A stretch of DNA of 57,500 nt from Prorocentrum cordatum (Eukaryota; Sar; Dinophyceae; Prorocentrales; Prorocentraceae): positions 15,001 to 72,500 of the forward strand of contig CAUYUJ010002741.1 of assembly GCA_963575745.1 (NCBI GenBank). The letters run 5' to 3'. Positions within the stretch are counted from its first letter, which is position 1, and every line of letters starts with the position of its first letter. Below the pieces are notes generated by a model. The model searched no databases, was not told the origin of the DNA, and was given only the letters and a program-made list of their open reading frames with translations. Positions 41,230-51,785 of the stretch are shown here, in pieces. The translations under genes were made by a program, and so were the position numbers.

Positions 41230-42469
41230 CGACAATTAAGTCGACCGCTGGGTGTGAGACTAATGAGCAGGGAGTGCCGACCTGGATCGGAGATCCACTG
41301 ACGTTCGAGAGTTATGAGAATGCCGTTCTGTGGTACCGAGCTGGCCTGAAGGAGAATGAGAGGCACCTCGCCGCGGCTCGTCTGTGGACTGCGCTACGGG
41401 GCGCGGCGAAAGAGGCCGTGAAAGATATGGGGCCGAACGGCTTTGCGGCAGGAGGCGTAGAAGCGTTGCTCGAACACTAGAGAGAAGGTCCTCTAGGTAA
41501 GATGCCAATCCCAGACGCGTGCCAGAAGATCCGCAACTACGATCAAGTGATTCGCAGACCCGGTGAGGTGATTGGCGAGTTTGTGATTCGAGAGGACAAC
41601 TTGTTCAGATATATGCGGTCGGCCTTGGAGCAACTACATTCAGACCGACTGCGACGAGAAGCAGCTCAGGCGAGTGCACGAACGGGGCGAACAGCGACGT
41701 CTACAGTCAAGGAGCCGACGACCGAGGAGTTCGAAGAGGCGGCAGAGATTGAGGAAGACGTCGAGGCCGTAGACGCAACGGAGAAGAAGTCGGAGTTTCC
41801 GTGGCCAAGTCTGAGACCGACGCGAGTTCCTTCGAGGCAGAGCTTCGTGGGTATAGGCCCCTGCCCAACGCTCGCCTGAGTAGAGAAGAACGCCAGATGA
41901 TCCTGGCAGGCACTCAGAACGACACTCGTTACGAATCCATCGTCACGCAGCTTCGCGCATCTAGGGGCGATCGAGACCTGCGAGACCGCGACAAACCAGC
42001 TCAGCAGCAGGGCCGCGGTTTCGGCGGCAGAGTCTTCGCACTCGAGAGCGTGGAGGAGATGGGCGACATGTGTGCGGCGATCCGCGGTGAAGAATCATCG
42101 TGGACAGTCCACTGGAGTTATGATGAGAACGAGGATGTCTGGTGGTGTGCCTTCTACGCAGACGAGGGGGGTCAAACGACATGGGCCACCAGCTCGTGGG
42201 ATTGGTCCAACAACGACGCTGGATGGAACACTACGCCAGACCAGTGGGGACAGGCAACAGCAGTGACATGGACACCGGACTTGACTACGTATGCGACGGA
42301 CGACGACTCGAATTTGGACGAGCAGGCGAATGTTGCCGAGATCCTTGCCGCCGAGGCGAATCGGACTCTTTCCGAGGCCAGGGGCGCAGTGGCAGAGGCG
42401 AGGAAGAACAGGGGTTCTTTCCGCAGCAGGGCTCTGGCAAGGACGGCAAGAAGGGCGTCTACCAAGTGA
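41230..42469 (+). pseudogene. Element 1 gag
   Basis: The Copia gag core is seen in GDPLTFESYENAVLWYRAGL and ARLWTALRGAAKEAVKDMG. It is broken by an in-frame TAG at 41478-41480 and continues in the same frame with REGPLGKMPIPDACQKIRNY and EFVIREDNLFRYMRSALEQL. Near 41800 the frame shifts by one base, and the next block is ASSFEAELRGYRPLPNARLS then EERQMILAGTQN. Further along is a Trp/Asp-rich region. Another shift occurs near 42400. Gag would form the particle that packages the RNA. Confidence 0.78.
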
Positions 42470-43075
42470 ATGGGATCATCGGCAGGACCTACAGGACGCG
42501 GATGTCTGATCTGTGGTCGGCCAGACCACTACTGGGGGCAGTGCCCCGACCGCTACTCCAGCAAAGGTAAGAGCTTCGCCAAGGGCGGGTCCAAGGGCAA
42601 GAGCAAGAAGGGCAAGGTGCATTACATCGGGGGCATCTTCTGCATGGACATGATCCTGTCTCTTTCGTGCCCGTCGTCAACGGAGATTGTCCTTGACTGC
42701 GGAGCTACGACGACAGCTGGAGGTGGCGACGCCGTCGAGAAGTTGTTTTCGGCGGTCGCCGAGAAGTTCCCAGATGCGAAGATCGAGGTGAATGCGTCCG
42801 ACAGGCCCTGGTTCAAGTTTGCGAATGGCCAGTGGGGCCAGGCGCTGTCCAAGGTATGGCTCTTCGCGCCCATCGGCTGGCTGGGCATCTACTTACTAGA
42901 CGCTGATGAGGTGCCAGTGCTCGCAGGGGTGGACTGGCTGGATCAGCACGACGTCTCCTTTCGCAGGAACGAGCTGGAAATCTACCTCCGCGACGACAAG
43001 GCCACGAAGGTTCAGCTCCGGAAGGGCAAGGGCGGCCACCGTTTGCTGGACGTCCTGCGTTCGGCCGGCAGCTAG
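42450..43075 (+). pseudogene. Element 1 zinc knuckle and aspartic protease
   Basis: CLICGRPDHYWGQC is a CX2CX4HX4C nucleocapsid knuckle, followed by a Lys/Gly-rich linker. The protease then begins with TEIVLDCGATTTAGG, in which D-C-G-A stands for the usual D-S/T-G-A catalytic loop; the same Cys is common in dinoflagellate Copia proteases as I recall them. The strand and flap region (WFKFANGQWGQALSKVWLFA) and VPVLAGVDWLDQHDVSF complete the fold. The frame ends at a TAG at 43073-43075. The protease would cut the polyprotein. Confidence 0.8.
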
Positions 43076-43699
43076 GGGCAGCGCACCGGAGTTCCGTTCT
43101 CCCCGGGACTCACAGGTGACCAGAGAAAAGAGGGAGCACGGTATCAGGGTATCGGCCTGGGTGGTCTGATGATAGGTGTACGGTTCCAGTTACAGAATGT
43201 TAAACATCAACGGCTGGAAACATATTACACTCTACCATGCCATGAAATTAATATGGTAAACCATGTGACGGGACACAGTCCAGGACCAGATGAATCGGAA
43301 CTCAGCAGATATGTTCGGGAAGACTGGTTCTCGAGAATCTTTAGAACCTTCGATCGCCCTGATGATGCCCGACGTTTTGGGATGTGCTGGCGTAGGACGA
43401 CGTGTTTACACAGTTCAGTGGTTATTGACGACGGTCCAGTGACGATTGCAACCCCTGGGAGGTGGCTTTGCCGCCCACTGTCGGACGGGGTCAGTGCGAT
43501 TCGTGCCGAAATTTGGTTTCGTCCAGCGCCGACTGCACCATTGGCGTTTCGGCTCCAGGGTATTCCAGATACGCTCGGTGCTTTTCAATCTTCCATGTTT
43601 CGTCCTGATGGGCGACAAGAGGCTCTACCCCGATCTGCCATGTGCGGCGGCAGAGCAGACGGACTGCTCTCTCGGCAAGGGGGCCGATCCGAGGGATCC

Positions 43700-43870
43700 T
43701 CGCATGACCAGCTGGCCGTGCCAGGGGACCCACGCCGTGTCGAGCTACACCAACAACCGCTTCGGGGTGTGGCTGACGTGCGAGATGTGTGCTTTCAGGC
43801 TGGGCTACGCTCCGAAGAAAGGGTGCAGTGGCAAGTGCCGCAAGGAGCCGAAGACGGCCCTGGTGACGGT
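43700..43870 (+). pseudogene. Element 1 Cys-rich segment between protease and integrase
   Basis: The segment reads SWPCQGTHAVSSYTNNRFGV, then WLTCEMCAFRLGYAPKKG and CSGKC. It has C..H...C-x2-C...C-x3-C spacing suited to zinc. It lies 600 bp after the protease stop. The intervening 43076-43700 holds only short frames. I know of no named domain for it. Confidence 0.55.
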
Positions 43871-44429
43871 GGCCCGCCATCGAGGCGGAGCGCATCATCG
43901 AGACGGGGCACTGCATCAAGAGCGAGCCGGACAAGGAGGGCTACTGGATTACTGGGCAGCCCGCAAGACAAAGACCGAGGGCGTCAAGCTCGAGATCAAG
44001 ACCGATCCAGGGAGACCACCGACGGCAACCAGACCAACTACCGGAGTGCCGACTTCGGCGCGTACCGCGCGCGCGGTCGGAGCGGACCCAAGCTCTGCGG
44101 CAACGGATTCAACACCCCGCAGCAGCACGTGGGATGTGGTCTCGAGTGCTGCGGCGGACCCGGGCGAGACGCCCGCGCTCACGACTAAGCAGAAGGACCT
44201 ATTCATCAGGACCTCTTCATCAAGTGGGCAGTCCTGACCCGGGGAGTCAGGCGCCTGAAGGTGAATCCGGAGGTGAAGCAGGAGGACTTCCTGGCGATGC
44301 CGGTGCCGGGAGACATGGGGGATGTCCTCATGAAGTGAAGCGAGTTTCGATCGAGCAGCGCCGCGCGATCCAGAGCGGCGTGACGGCGCTGAGCATGCTC
44401 GTGAGGGGCTGATGCTGGGCCTTGTGCAG

Positions 44430-45080
44430 ACAGGCTCGGCAATGCGAGTGGACTTCGCTGAAGTCGCGTGTTCTCCAACTTCGAGGCTGACAGCCGGTCT
44501 GTTGAATGAAGGTTCCCATTGTCAGCGCATCGACCTGGAGCAGGGCTACGACCTCAACAAGAAGGACGACACTAGTCGTGCCAAGGAATGGTTCAATACG
44601 GCGTGTCCTCGCAAGGCGTGGTTTTCGACGCCATGTTATCTACTTCTCGTCAATGCAGAACCTTACCCCCGAACAAAAACGACGACCTGGCAATCGGGAG
44701 AATTGTCTACGATCGCGACTTCGGGCTCGCGCCATGAATGGACACTGTGTGGATATGGCCTTGGGGAACTCTACGACACGACGGTGGTATCTACTGGTAG
44801 TGGCCGCACAAGTGCAGCGGTTGGTCTACGCCAGAGCTCAACCGGCTCAGGCGCGAGGCGGAGAAGATCATCGGGCGATCTCTCCGCATGGTCATAGTGG
44901 ACGCGTGTCAAGTCGGCATGCGCGATGACCATGGCGTGCTCAGGAGCAAGTCTTGGGGCATCCTCGCCAGTGACGAGAATTTTACGCAGTGGACGGCGCC
45001 ACGCTGTACGAAGGATCATCCTCGCAGCACGCTCCAGGGTCACGACGCTGTGGCGGCGTCGGCCTACTATCCAGACCCGG
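44430..45080 (+). pseudogene. Element 1 methyltransferase-like (Rossmann-type) segment
   Basis: One frame (from 44448) reads VDFAEVACSPTSRLTAGL then GSHCQRIDLEQGYDLNKKDD, like motif I and the following acidic strand of class I methyltransferases. AWFSTPC ends that frame at 44636. After a one-base shift, FSSMQNLTPEQKR follows, together resembling the 'PPCQ-x-FS' catalytic loop of cytosine-5 methyltransferases. A third frame has WWPHKCSGWSTPELNRLRRE and VIVDACQVGMRDDHGVLRSK. The domain is far from any intact enzyme, and function is inferred from motif order. Cytosine methyltransferases have been reported in some dinoflagellate and algal retrotransposons; whether this is related is open. Confidence 0.45.
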
Positions 45081-46954
45081 TGATTCGGAGATTGGTCAAG
45101 GGCTTCGCGAAGGACCTGCGTGGTCGGGATTTCGCGGAGGATTTCTGGACAATGAGCGCGCTGCAGGATGACGAGCAGCAGCTGCGCGGAATCGAGTCGG
45201 GCATAGATAAGGATTTCAAGAAGATGCCGGAGGACAACGTCACGCTCGACAAGGTTAAATCCTGGCTGAGGGACCTCCACGTTCTGGGTGGACATATGTC
45301 CAAGACCAACATGATGGCGATGCTCCAGAGACGCGGGTGTCCAAGTTGGCAGCAGGCGCTCGTGGGCGAGCTGATCTGCGATGCCTGCGCCGAGACACAG
45401 GACACGCAGCACCAGGCCGTGGTGTCACTCTCTATGCCACCCAAGCTGTGGCAGACGGTGAAGCTGGACTGCTTCGAGCTGGAGGTGCACCGCAGGAAGT
45501 TGTTCGCGGTGCTCTACGTGGGCGCGGCCTGCAAGTTGGCAGTTCGCAGTGTTTTCAAGGAAGTTGATACTAAGGGCAAGAAGGCGTATTTCGAGCCGTC
45601 TGGCGCCCAGGTGTTATCGGCGTTCCTGGAGGACCGGTGGCAGCACAAGCCGCGGTGTCAGTTCTTGATTTCGGACCCGGGCGGCGGTTTCGTGAGCAAC
45701 CAGTTGCGCGAGTGGTGTGGCAAGAACGCCGTGGGCATCGTCCAGAGCGCGGGCGAGTTCCATGGTCTTCCGGCTGACTTGGAGATTCTTATTAGACAGA
45801 CCAAGAAGACCGCTCGCCGCATCTCCTTAGACGAGACGGCGCTATCGTTAGCTGACTGTGTGTCCTTAGCCTGCGCCGCTCACAACAACCAGCACAAGGC
45901 GTCGGGCTACGCACCAGTCCAGTGGGCGCACAGTACTGACCACCAGGGCCACCAGTTTGCAGAAGAGGCTGGTCGCCTGGATGGGGGCGGCTTGGCACGC
46001 ACTTCATCGTTTTTTGGCAGAGCGGGTCTACCTGGAGGAGCAGGCTCGTTCAGTGGCGACTCGGCTTCGGCACTCCATGAGGTAGAAACTTCTCTCGATC
46101 AAGATCGGCGACTGGGTCATATACTTCCGTCGCGGCAAGAACACTGGATCCCGAGGTTCGTGGTTTGGACCTGCGAGAGTTTGGTCATCGAGCCGAAGGT
46201 CAACCTCAAGCGTGAACGTGCCGACGAGTCCACTTCGATCGAGGACGAGATTTCGGTGGTGTGGATCGTGTATGGCACGAGACTTATTCGGTGTCATCCG
46301 ACACAGCTGAGGTCGAGCAGTCAGCGCGAGGTGGTCGTGGCTTCGCTCCAGGGTAACATTGACAAGGATTCACCGACCAACGCCTCCAATGTATTTCAAG
46401 GTGCTGGGCGCGGTGAGCATACCGATTTGGCAGGCGACCTACCATCGGAGCGCGAGATTGCCGAGAGCCTTGCAGACCTACCAGAGCAACCAGGACCAGG
46501 TGAAGATTTTCTCCATGGGGATCGGCATGAATCTCATGATGGTGCTCAGGCTGGAGACGACGGTGCAAACTTACATCCAGTTCTTCGAGAGGATCCTTCA
46601 GATTCGTCTCGAGTACCTGTCCCAGAAGATGAGGATGGAACAGGCCGAGATCTTCGCCACGGGGACCAAATCAAGAATGATCAGGACTGGAAGCCGATCA
46701 GGCGGGTCCGGTTGAAGCACAAGGCATCTCCCTACGACGCGTCCTATGGACCAGGAGCGACCTCGGCGGCACCAGAGGAGATCACCAGTGGCCCTGCAGG
46801 TGTTCCGATTGGCGACGAAGCCGCGGCAGTTCCCCGAGAGGGTAGCCCGGCAGAGCCATTTGGGGTGGGACCCAACTGTGCGGACGGGCCGGTCGCAGAG
46901 GGTTTCGCGGGGCAGGGGAGGCCCCCACTAGTGAAGCAGACGAACGTGACTTAA
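44888..46954 (+). pseudogene. Element 1 integrase and downstream linker, 688-codon frame
   Basis: The longest frame in the element. It begins in the methyltransferase-like tail. The integrase zinc domain is HVLGGHMSKTNMMAMLQRRG with ICDACAE (H-H-C-C). Catalytic core: VKLDCFEL (first Asp), FLISDPGGGFVSNQL (second Asp) and GLPADLEILIRQTKKTARR (third acidic, Glu). Then CAAHNNQHKASGYAPVQWA, a typical segment before the C-terminal part. The region after about residue 370 no longer matches an integrase C-terminus and may be frame-shifted. The last 250 residues are an acidic linker. The stop is TAA at 46952-46954. Confidence 0.8.
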
Positions 46955-46986
46955 CGGAGCCAGAGGCCGAGCGCATCAAGCTCGGC

Positions 46987-48210
46987 ATGATGGATTTCAT
47001 GACGTGCGACTTCGTGGACGAGGTCAGGTACTTGGAAGCCTGGGACGACCTACACCATCAGTCCATGGTCTACCTGAAGGACACGACCATCGAGCGTGAA
47101 GTTATCGAGGTCGCGACCGATTTCACTCACATTGGAGCTTTCTTTCAAGACTCTACGGTCTGGCTTTCCAAGAGGCTTGGCGACGGCAAGGCGACAGAGG
47201 TCACCTATTCCAAGTTGGCGCCTGGGCAGCAGCTCGAGTTTGACGAGGCTACGTGCAAGGAGATCAGCCAAGTCATTGCGACCAAGGTCCTGAAGCGGGT
47301 CGCCTAGTCGACGAGTCGCGATTGCTCAAGATGCGCTGGGTTCTCACCTACAAGTACCAGGAGGGTGGCGCACGCAAGCCGAAGGCTCGCTTAGTCATCT
47401 TGGGCTACCAGCACCCGAGCCTGACGGATCTCGCTACGGCGGCGCCTACGCTGGGGAAGTTGGCTCGCAATATGCTGTTCCAGGTGTGTGCACAGCACAA
47501 GTTCAAGCTTAAGTTCGGCGACGTCAGTTCAGCTGTCCTCCAGACCGATGCGAGCGAGGAGTTCGAGAGTCAATGTGAAGGTTCCTACGGAAGTGGCTCA
47601 TGCTTTTCCTGATGAACTTGGGCGTCGCTCGCAGATTTTGAAGATGGTCTAGCCCTTCTATGGCTTGACAACGGCTCCGAGAGCATGGTGGCTTGACATA
47701 TCGCGCAAACTTCGTGGCCGAGGTTGGCGACAACTACGTGCAGACCAATGCGCGTGGATTCTGTTGGACTCCAATAGCCAGTTGAAGGGTATCATTGGCG
47801 TCCACGTGGATGACTTCATCATCGGTGGCGGCGAGGCGTCGAAGTTGTACGAGGACGCGGAGAAGGCCATCAGGGACCTCTACCGATGGGGAGCGTGGAG
47901 TTCCGGCCAGGCTGAATGCAGTGGATTACGCGCTCGCCAGTTCAAGGATTTTTCGATCACGTTGGACCTCTACGATTACACGAACAAATTCATCACGGAG
48001 GCCGAGATCGACGCTGATCGCAAGAAGCAGGCTCATCTACCACTCGAGCCGAAAGAGATGTCACTACTTCGTGGAGTACTGGGTACAGCCAGTTGGAGAG
48101 CACAACAAGTGTCTCCACAATCTGCGGTGGATGTTGGGCTGGCTCTGTCTCAAGTCAACAACGCCAAGATCAGCTTGTCAAGGATATGCGTAAATCAGCT
48201 TCGCAGGTGA
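46987..48210 (+). pseudogene. Element 1 reverse transcriptase
   Basis: Three frames are used. 46987-47307 is the N-terminal extension. From about 47320, MRWVLTYKYQEGG, KPKARLVILGYQHPSL, TAAPTLGKLARNMLFQVCAQ and FGDVSSAVLQTD are fingers and the first palm Asp. After a shift near 47590, GLTTAPRAWWLDISRKL-type sequence and GVHVDDFIIGGG (intact VDD box) follow. The frame runs to a TGA at 48208-48210, ending near SLLRGVLGTASWRAQQVSPQ, the entry to RNase H. The catalytic residues survive although the frame does not. Confidence 0.85.
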
Positions 48211-48767
48211 TCAAGTTCCACCAGTTCGAGAACTACGACTGGCATGAGTTATGGCTGGTGCAGTGGGCCGATGCTAGTGACAAGCTCAGGCCCGGCGGCA
48301 GCAATACTGGCGGGTTGGTGACAGGCCTCTCGACTCCGGACTTTGCGAATGTCAGCATGGCAAATGTTTCGATACTTGGATGGAGATCTTTCAAGCTACC
48401 TCGTAAAACTTCGGGTTCCAACAACAACGAGACGCAATCGACCGCGCTCGGTGACGAGATGCTGTGGTTATCCAGATTGATGTGGGCAGAGTTACATGGA
48501 CTTGAGCCGACTCGTTGGAAGTTGGACGACACAGTCAAGACAGTACCAGGCATGGTAATTACATATTCACGTGGCATTTACGATGCGACTTTGAAGTCAG
48601 TGTCTCCTCAGCTGGGTATGCGCAGTTCCAGATCAGGTGAGGAGGCCAGAGGCATTAAGGAGCAGATTTTGCGCACGGACGTTTCTTTTAGATGGGTGAA
48701 TGGTCTAGCTATGTTAGCAGACAGTTTGACGAAGCCGGGATATCCAGCTCGGCATGTGATGGAATAA
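48093..48767 (+). pseudogene. Element 1 RNase H
   Basis: LWLVQWADASDKLRPGGSN carries the first Asp. ILGWRSFKLPRKTSGSNNNE and TQSTALGDEMLWLSRLMW carry the Glu helix. YSRGIYDATLKSVS carries the third Asp, and FRWVNGLAMLADSLTKPGYP is the closing signature. The frame ends at a TAA at 48765-48767, 210 bases before the 3' LTR, the expected end of the polyprotein. Confidence 0.85.
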
Positions 48768-48954
48768 TTTTTTACCACGCAGCGCTGGAAGTGTATTTTT
48801 GATGAGATGCTCCAAAGTGGACGTCGGAGACAGCGCGACGGCAAGGGTGCTTTCGCAGATGCACCCGTGGAGGCCGCCAGGAGTCTTTGTGTGATGATTA
48901 TTTTCTTTCTGATTCGACTCGCAGTCTCATTCGGTCTCGATGTATGTAGTTTCA

Positions 48955-48972
48955 GGACTGAGAAGAGTATAG
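48955..48972 (+). promoter_or_regulatory. Weak polypurine tract of element 1
   Basis: GGACTGAGAAGAG just before the 3' LTR is the only purine-rich stretch at the expected position. It is interrupted by C, T and a TATAGCCGG spacer, so its role as plus-strand primer is uncertain. Confidence 0.35.
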
Positions 48973-48977
48973 CCGGT

Positions 48978-49220
48978 GTTAGCTATATACATTCAGTCCT
49001 GTGCTCTACCTGCCCGAAGCCCTTCTTTGTTGTGGATTTGGCCCAAGGGCGAGAGTTTCATACACTTATATTTGTTTGACGTGGCCCAGGGAGCCACACC
49101 TTTCAGCACGGCTAGCGAGGCCGTGGCGACTGTTACATTATAGGATTCATCGTGTTGTGGTGAAAAGATATATCATCGTCGGAACTTCCTGATATTACTG
49201 CTGCGCCGATTCCGCCAACA
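48978..49220 (+). repeat. 3' LTR of element 1
   Basis: It starts TGTTAGCTATATACATTCAG and ends ATTCCGCCAACA, giving perfect TGTT/AACA ends. It differs from the 5' LTR at about two dozen positions by eye, so the insertion is not recent. Confidence 0.9.
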
Positions 49221-49225
49221 CCCGG

Positions 49226-49253
49226 GGGCCGAAATATATCCATGTCCACCGCC
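49226..49253 (+). repeat. Right arm of the palindrome split by element 1
   Basis: It begins GGGCCGAAATATATCCATGT and ends CCACCGCC. It is the reverse complement of 40929-40955 with few changes. Confidence 0.85.
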
Positions 49254-49934
49254 CGCTGGGGCACCAGGACGTCGTTTCCCAGGGGGTGGATATGGAGAAA
49301 TCCTCGCCTCGCATACTTAAGCCGAGCTCTGGCCCCCGCCGTACGGGGCAAACTCACGGGCGGGGGGCCTGACCAGTCGCTGCCCACGCACCGACTGCTG
49401 CCACAACGCTTCTCCCGGGCGACCACGCCGACAGCACGGCTTCGGAGGTTGCTGGGCACACCGCGCTGGCAGGCGATGCCGACGCCCGCCCAGAAAAAAA
49501 AGGCACTGCAGTCGAACCCGACGGTAAGGGTCGTCTTCCCAAGGGTGCCCTGGCATCCTAGCCTCCTCGGTGGCGCGAGGGCGTCGAGGAGGCCCAGCAG
49601 GTTGTCGCGCAGTGGTTTCTTATTCTCTGCTCTTTTGCTCCGCCTGCCTCTTCCCTCCTGCCTCGCCTTCCTCGCCTGCCCTTCCGTCCTCGCCCAGTCG
49701 CCTCTCCGCTGCGCCGTGACGAAGATGAACATGCAGTTGTTGGACCCGTGCCCCGTGCACCCGTTGGTTGGACACGCTTCCCCAAACGCCCAAACGCTCC
49801 GGAAACTGACAAAAACGATGGCCAGCCCCGATCGACAGGCTTCGACATGCGCGTCCAAGGCTCTGGCATCCTTGTCCTGCATTCTTCTTATCATCGGCGG
49901 CGAGCGAGGGGGGGGGGAGTGAAAAGGGGCGGGC

Positions 49935-50075
49935 CTTCTCAGAAGTCTCGGAAGTTCCCCGGCCTTCTTAGAAGTGTTTTTCGCTCTCCCCGAAGACTGA
50001 CACCTTTTCAGGAGGTGCGAGGGCTTCTGAGAAGTCCCGCCACCTTCTGAGAAGGCCTTCTCCTTCTCATTACCC
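49935..50075. repeat. Cluster of CTTCTNAGAAG palindromes
   Basis: Four copies: CTTCTCAGAAG (49935), CTTCTTAGAAG (49964), CTTCTGAGAAG (50024) and CTTCTGAGAAG (50044). The middle base varies while the arms are exact. The rest of 49254-50530 has GC-rich open frames on both strands, the longest 472 codons on the minus strand, with no recognised domain. Confidence 0.85.
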
Positions 50076-50530
50076 CCCTCGCTCGCTGCCGACTTACTAT
50101 CCGTTTGGGCCGTACCATCGCGCTGGGCTGCCCCGACATTGGCGCCGCCGGGTCCGCGTGCTCCTTTCAAAGCTGCGGAGCGCCGAGTGCGCTCGCTGTC
50201 GACGTCGGCGGCGGGGCCTCTCCACCTGCGCGGCGGACGCCGGATGGCCGCCAGCGTCTCGGCACAGTGCGGCGTCCCCACGGCGCGGCGCACGCAAGTC
50301 ACACGTGCGACGGCGAGCAGGACGAGGACAGGGAGGAGGCTGGTGTTGGAGAGAGGGGATGTGGTCAAAGAAGGAGAAGGTACCCATACCTCTACCCTTT
50401 CCGTTGTCACCTTTTTGGGGCCTCCTGCGAGTCCCTCGTTTTGCCACCGCTGGATGCGCCTCGAAATCTTGGTCAGAACGCACCCCGGGAGAGGTCCAGT
50501 GGGTGCGGTATTGTCGTGTCGACCGGCGGT

Positions 50531-50562
50531 AACGCCGCCGCAGGCGTTCAACGCTGAACGCC
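50531..50562. repeat. Hairpin-forming repeat around GGCGTTCAACGCTGAACGCC
   Basis: Two overlapping inverted repeats: AACGCC/GGCGTT, and an 8 bp stem GGCGTTCA/TGAACGCC with a four-base loop. Confidence 0.7.
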
Positions 50563-50590
50563 GCCGGCGACCCAGACTCGGTCGATGTTA

Positions 50591-50725
50591 AACGATCGGA
50601 CACTTGGGAAACGGCCGATCGTTCAAGGTTTGAGTCGGGCATGTCCCTTTACACGAGGAGTACTCAAACATAGTCAAAAAATAGTACTAGCACAATTTTT
50701 GTTACTAATGTTGACTATGTTTGAG
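50591..50725. repeat. Two hairpins in an AT-rich island
   Basis: AACGATCGG (50591-50599) pairs with CCGATCGTT (50615-50623). CTCAAACATAGTCAA (50663-50677) pairs exactly with TTGACTATGTTTGAG (50711-50725). The second loop is AT-rich. It could be a small foldback element. Confidence 0.8.
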
Positions 50726-50914
50726 CATTGCTCGATCATTTTTTTATTTCGCCTCACAAATCCGACTGTAGGTGGGTCTGCTTGACCTAATTCAAGGTTG
50801 AGCGATCCTCGCGGTGTCAGGAACCGACGCTGGGATCGACACGACACGAACCCGCGGCATCGGTACCTTTTTTGGTGCCTCCAGGGAGGCGAGGAAGAGG
50901 CAGCGCCAACACAC

Positions 50915-50985
50915 ACAGCGTGCGTGGGGGTCTGGCGCGGCTCCAAGACATTCGCTCGGAGCGCCAAAAGTGTATGTTTATGGCG
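50915..50985 (-). repeat. Dispersed GCGCTCCGCGCGG element, copy e
   Basis: On the minus strand it reads CATAAACATACACTTTTGGC then GCTCCGAGCGAATGTCTTGG and AGCCGCGCCAGACCCCC, the same order of blocks as copies a-d. It is more diverged. Confidence 0.65.
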
Positions 50986-51129
50986 TTTTTGTTTCTTCGA
51001 GAGAGAAGGCGGAGGCGGGTCAGTCCGTCCGAGCGAAGCTTGGCTGGGAGCGTGCACCCCCCCCCGGAGGGGCAGCAGCCGGAGGAGCAGGCGGAGAAGT
51101 CATTGAATGAGAAGCGGAAAGAGCAGGCG

Positions 51130-51172
51130 GAGGAGGAGGAGGAGGAGGAGGAGGAGGAGGAGGAGGAGCGGA
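51130..51172. repeat. (GGA)n microsatellite
   Basis: Short GGA tract. The stretch 51173-51335 holds GTTACCGGGGG-type sequence and no gene. Confidence 0.88.
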
Positions 51173-51334
51173 CGAGGAGGAGTATCGGGCTATTTTGTGG
51201 CCGTTGTTCTTTCTTTCCCGGGTAACGGGCGTTACCGGGGGGGGGTCGGGCGGGAGGGTAACGGTAACAGCGGCTGCGGCGTGCGCCCGCCAGGGTTTGT
51301 CCGCGCTACCGGCGCATCGATCAACCCGTGTGCA

Positions 51335-51490
51335 CCGTACTCCTTGTGTACGCGACAATGCCCAATGCTTGCGTGCAACACGGCGCCACTTGTGTACACA
51401 CCGCAATGCCTCCGTACACCACAGCAGCCGCGTACGCTGCAGCACCACGTCGCCCATGCACACCGCAGTGCCTGGGCATACTGCAGCAAA
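51335..51490. repeat. Degenerate 18 bp repeat, first cluster
   Basis: It has the same unit type as 51786-52001 (CACCGCAATGCCTCCGTACA-like), more decayed. Between the clusters, GGAAAGTGGAGCGCCTCTGG-like stretches recur three times (about 51555, 51625, 51685). Confidence 0.65.
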
Positions 51491-51785
51491 CGTTGTTTAC
51501 AATAGGATTCTACAGACAACTAGTGTTTACTATCTGGTTATTTACAGAAGCCCTATGGAAAGTGGAGCGCCTCTGGGTTCCACAGAATCCCACGTTTAAT
51601 TTGGACTTTGAAAAGGAATCGCTATGGAAAGCGAGGCGCCTCTTGGTTCACCGAAGAACCTATGTTTCATAAAGGAATCCCTCTAGAAATTGGGGTGCCT
51701 CTGGATTCCGCAGAAAACGAACGTTTTATATACAAATTTTGAAAGGATCCCTATGAAACTTGGAACGCCTGGGGATTCTGCACGC

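Larger units (their letters stand above)
40961..49220 (+). mobile_element. Copia-type LTR retrotransposon element 1, complete length but decayed
   Basis: It is 8.26 kb from TGTT to AACA with 245 and 243 bp LTRs, flanked by the 5 bp duplication CCCGG (40956-40960 and 49221-49225). The order is gag, zinc knuckle, protease, Cys-rich segment, methyltransferase-like segment, integrase, reverse transcriptase, RNase H. Integrase ahead of reverse transcriptase is diagnostic of Copia/Ty1. It has one in-frame stop in gag and at least eight frameshifts, so it is not autonomous now. Confidence 0.9.

Noticed and set aside
49133-50551. 472-codon open frame on the minus strand
   Set aside because: It runs through the 3' LTR of element 1 and GC-rich sequence where stops are rare, has no recognisable domain, and its end is antisense LTR. 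Not listed as a gene.
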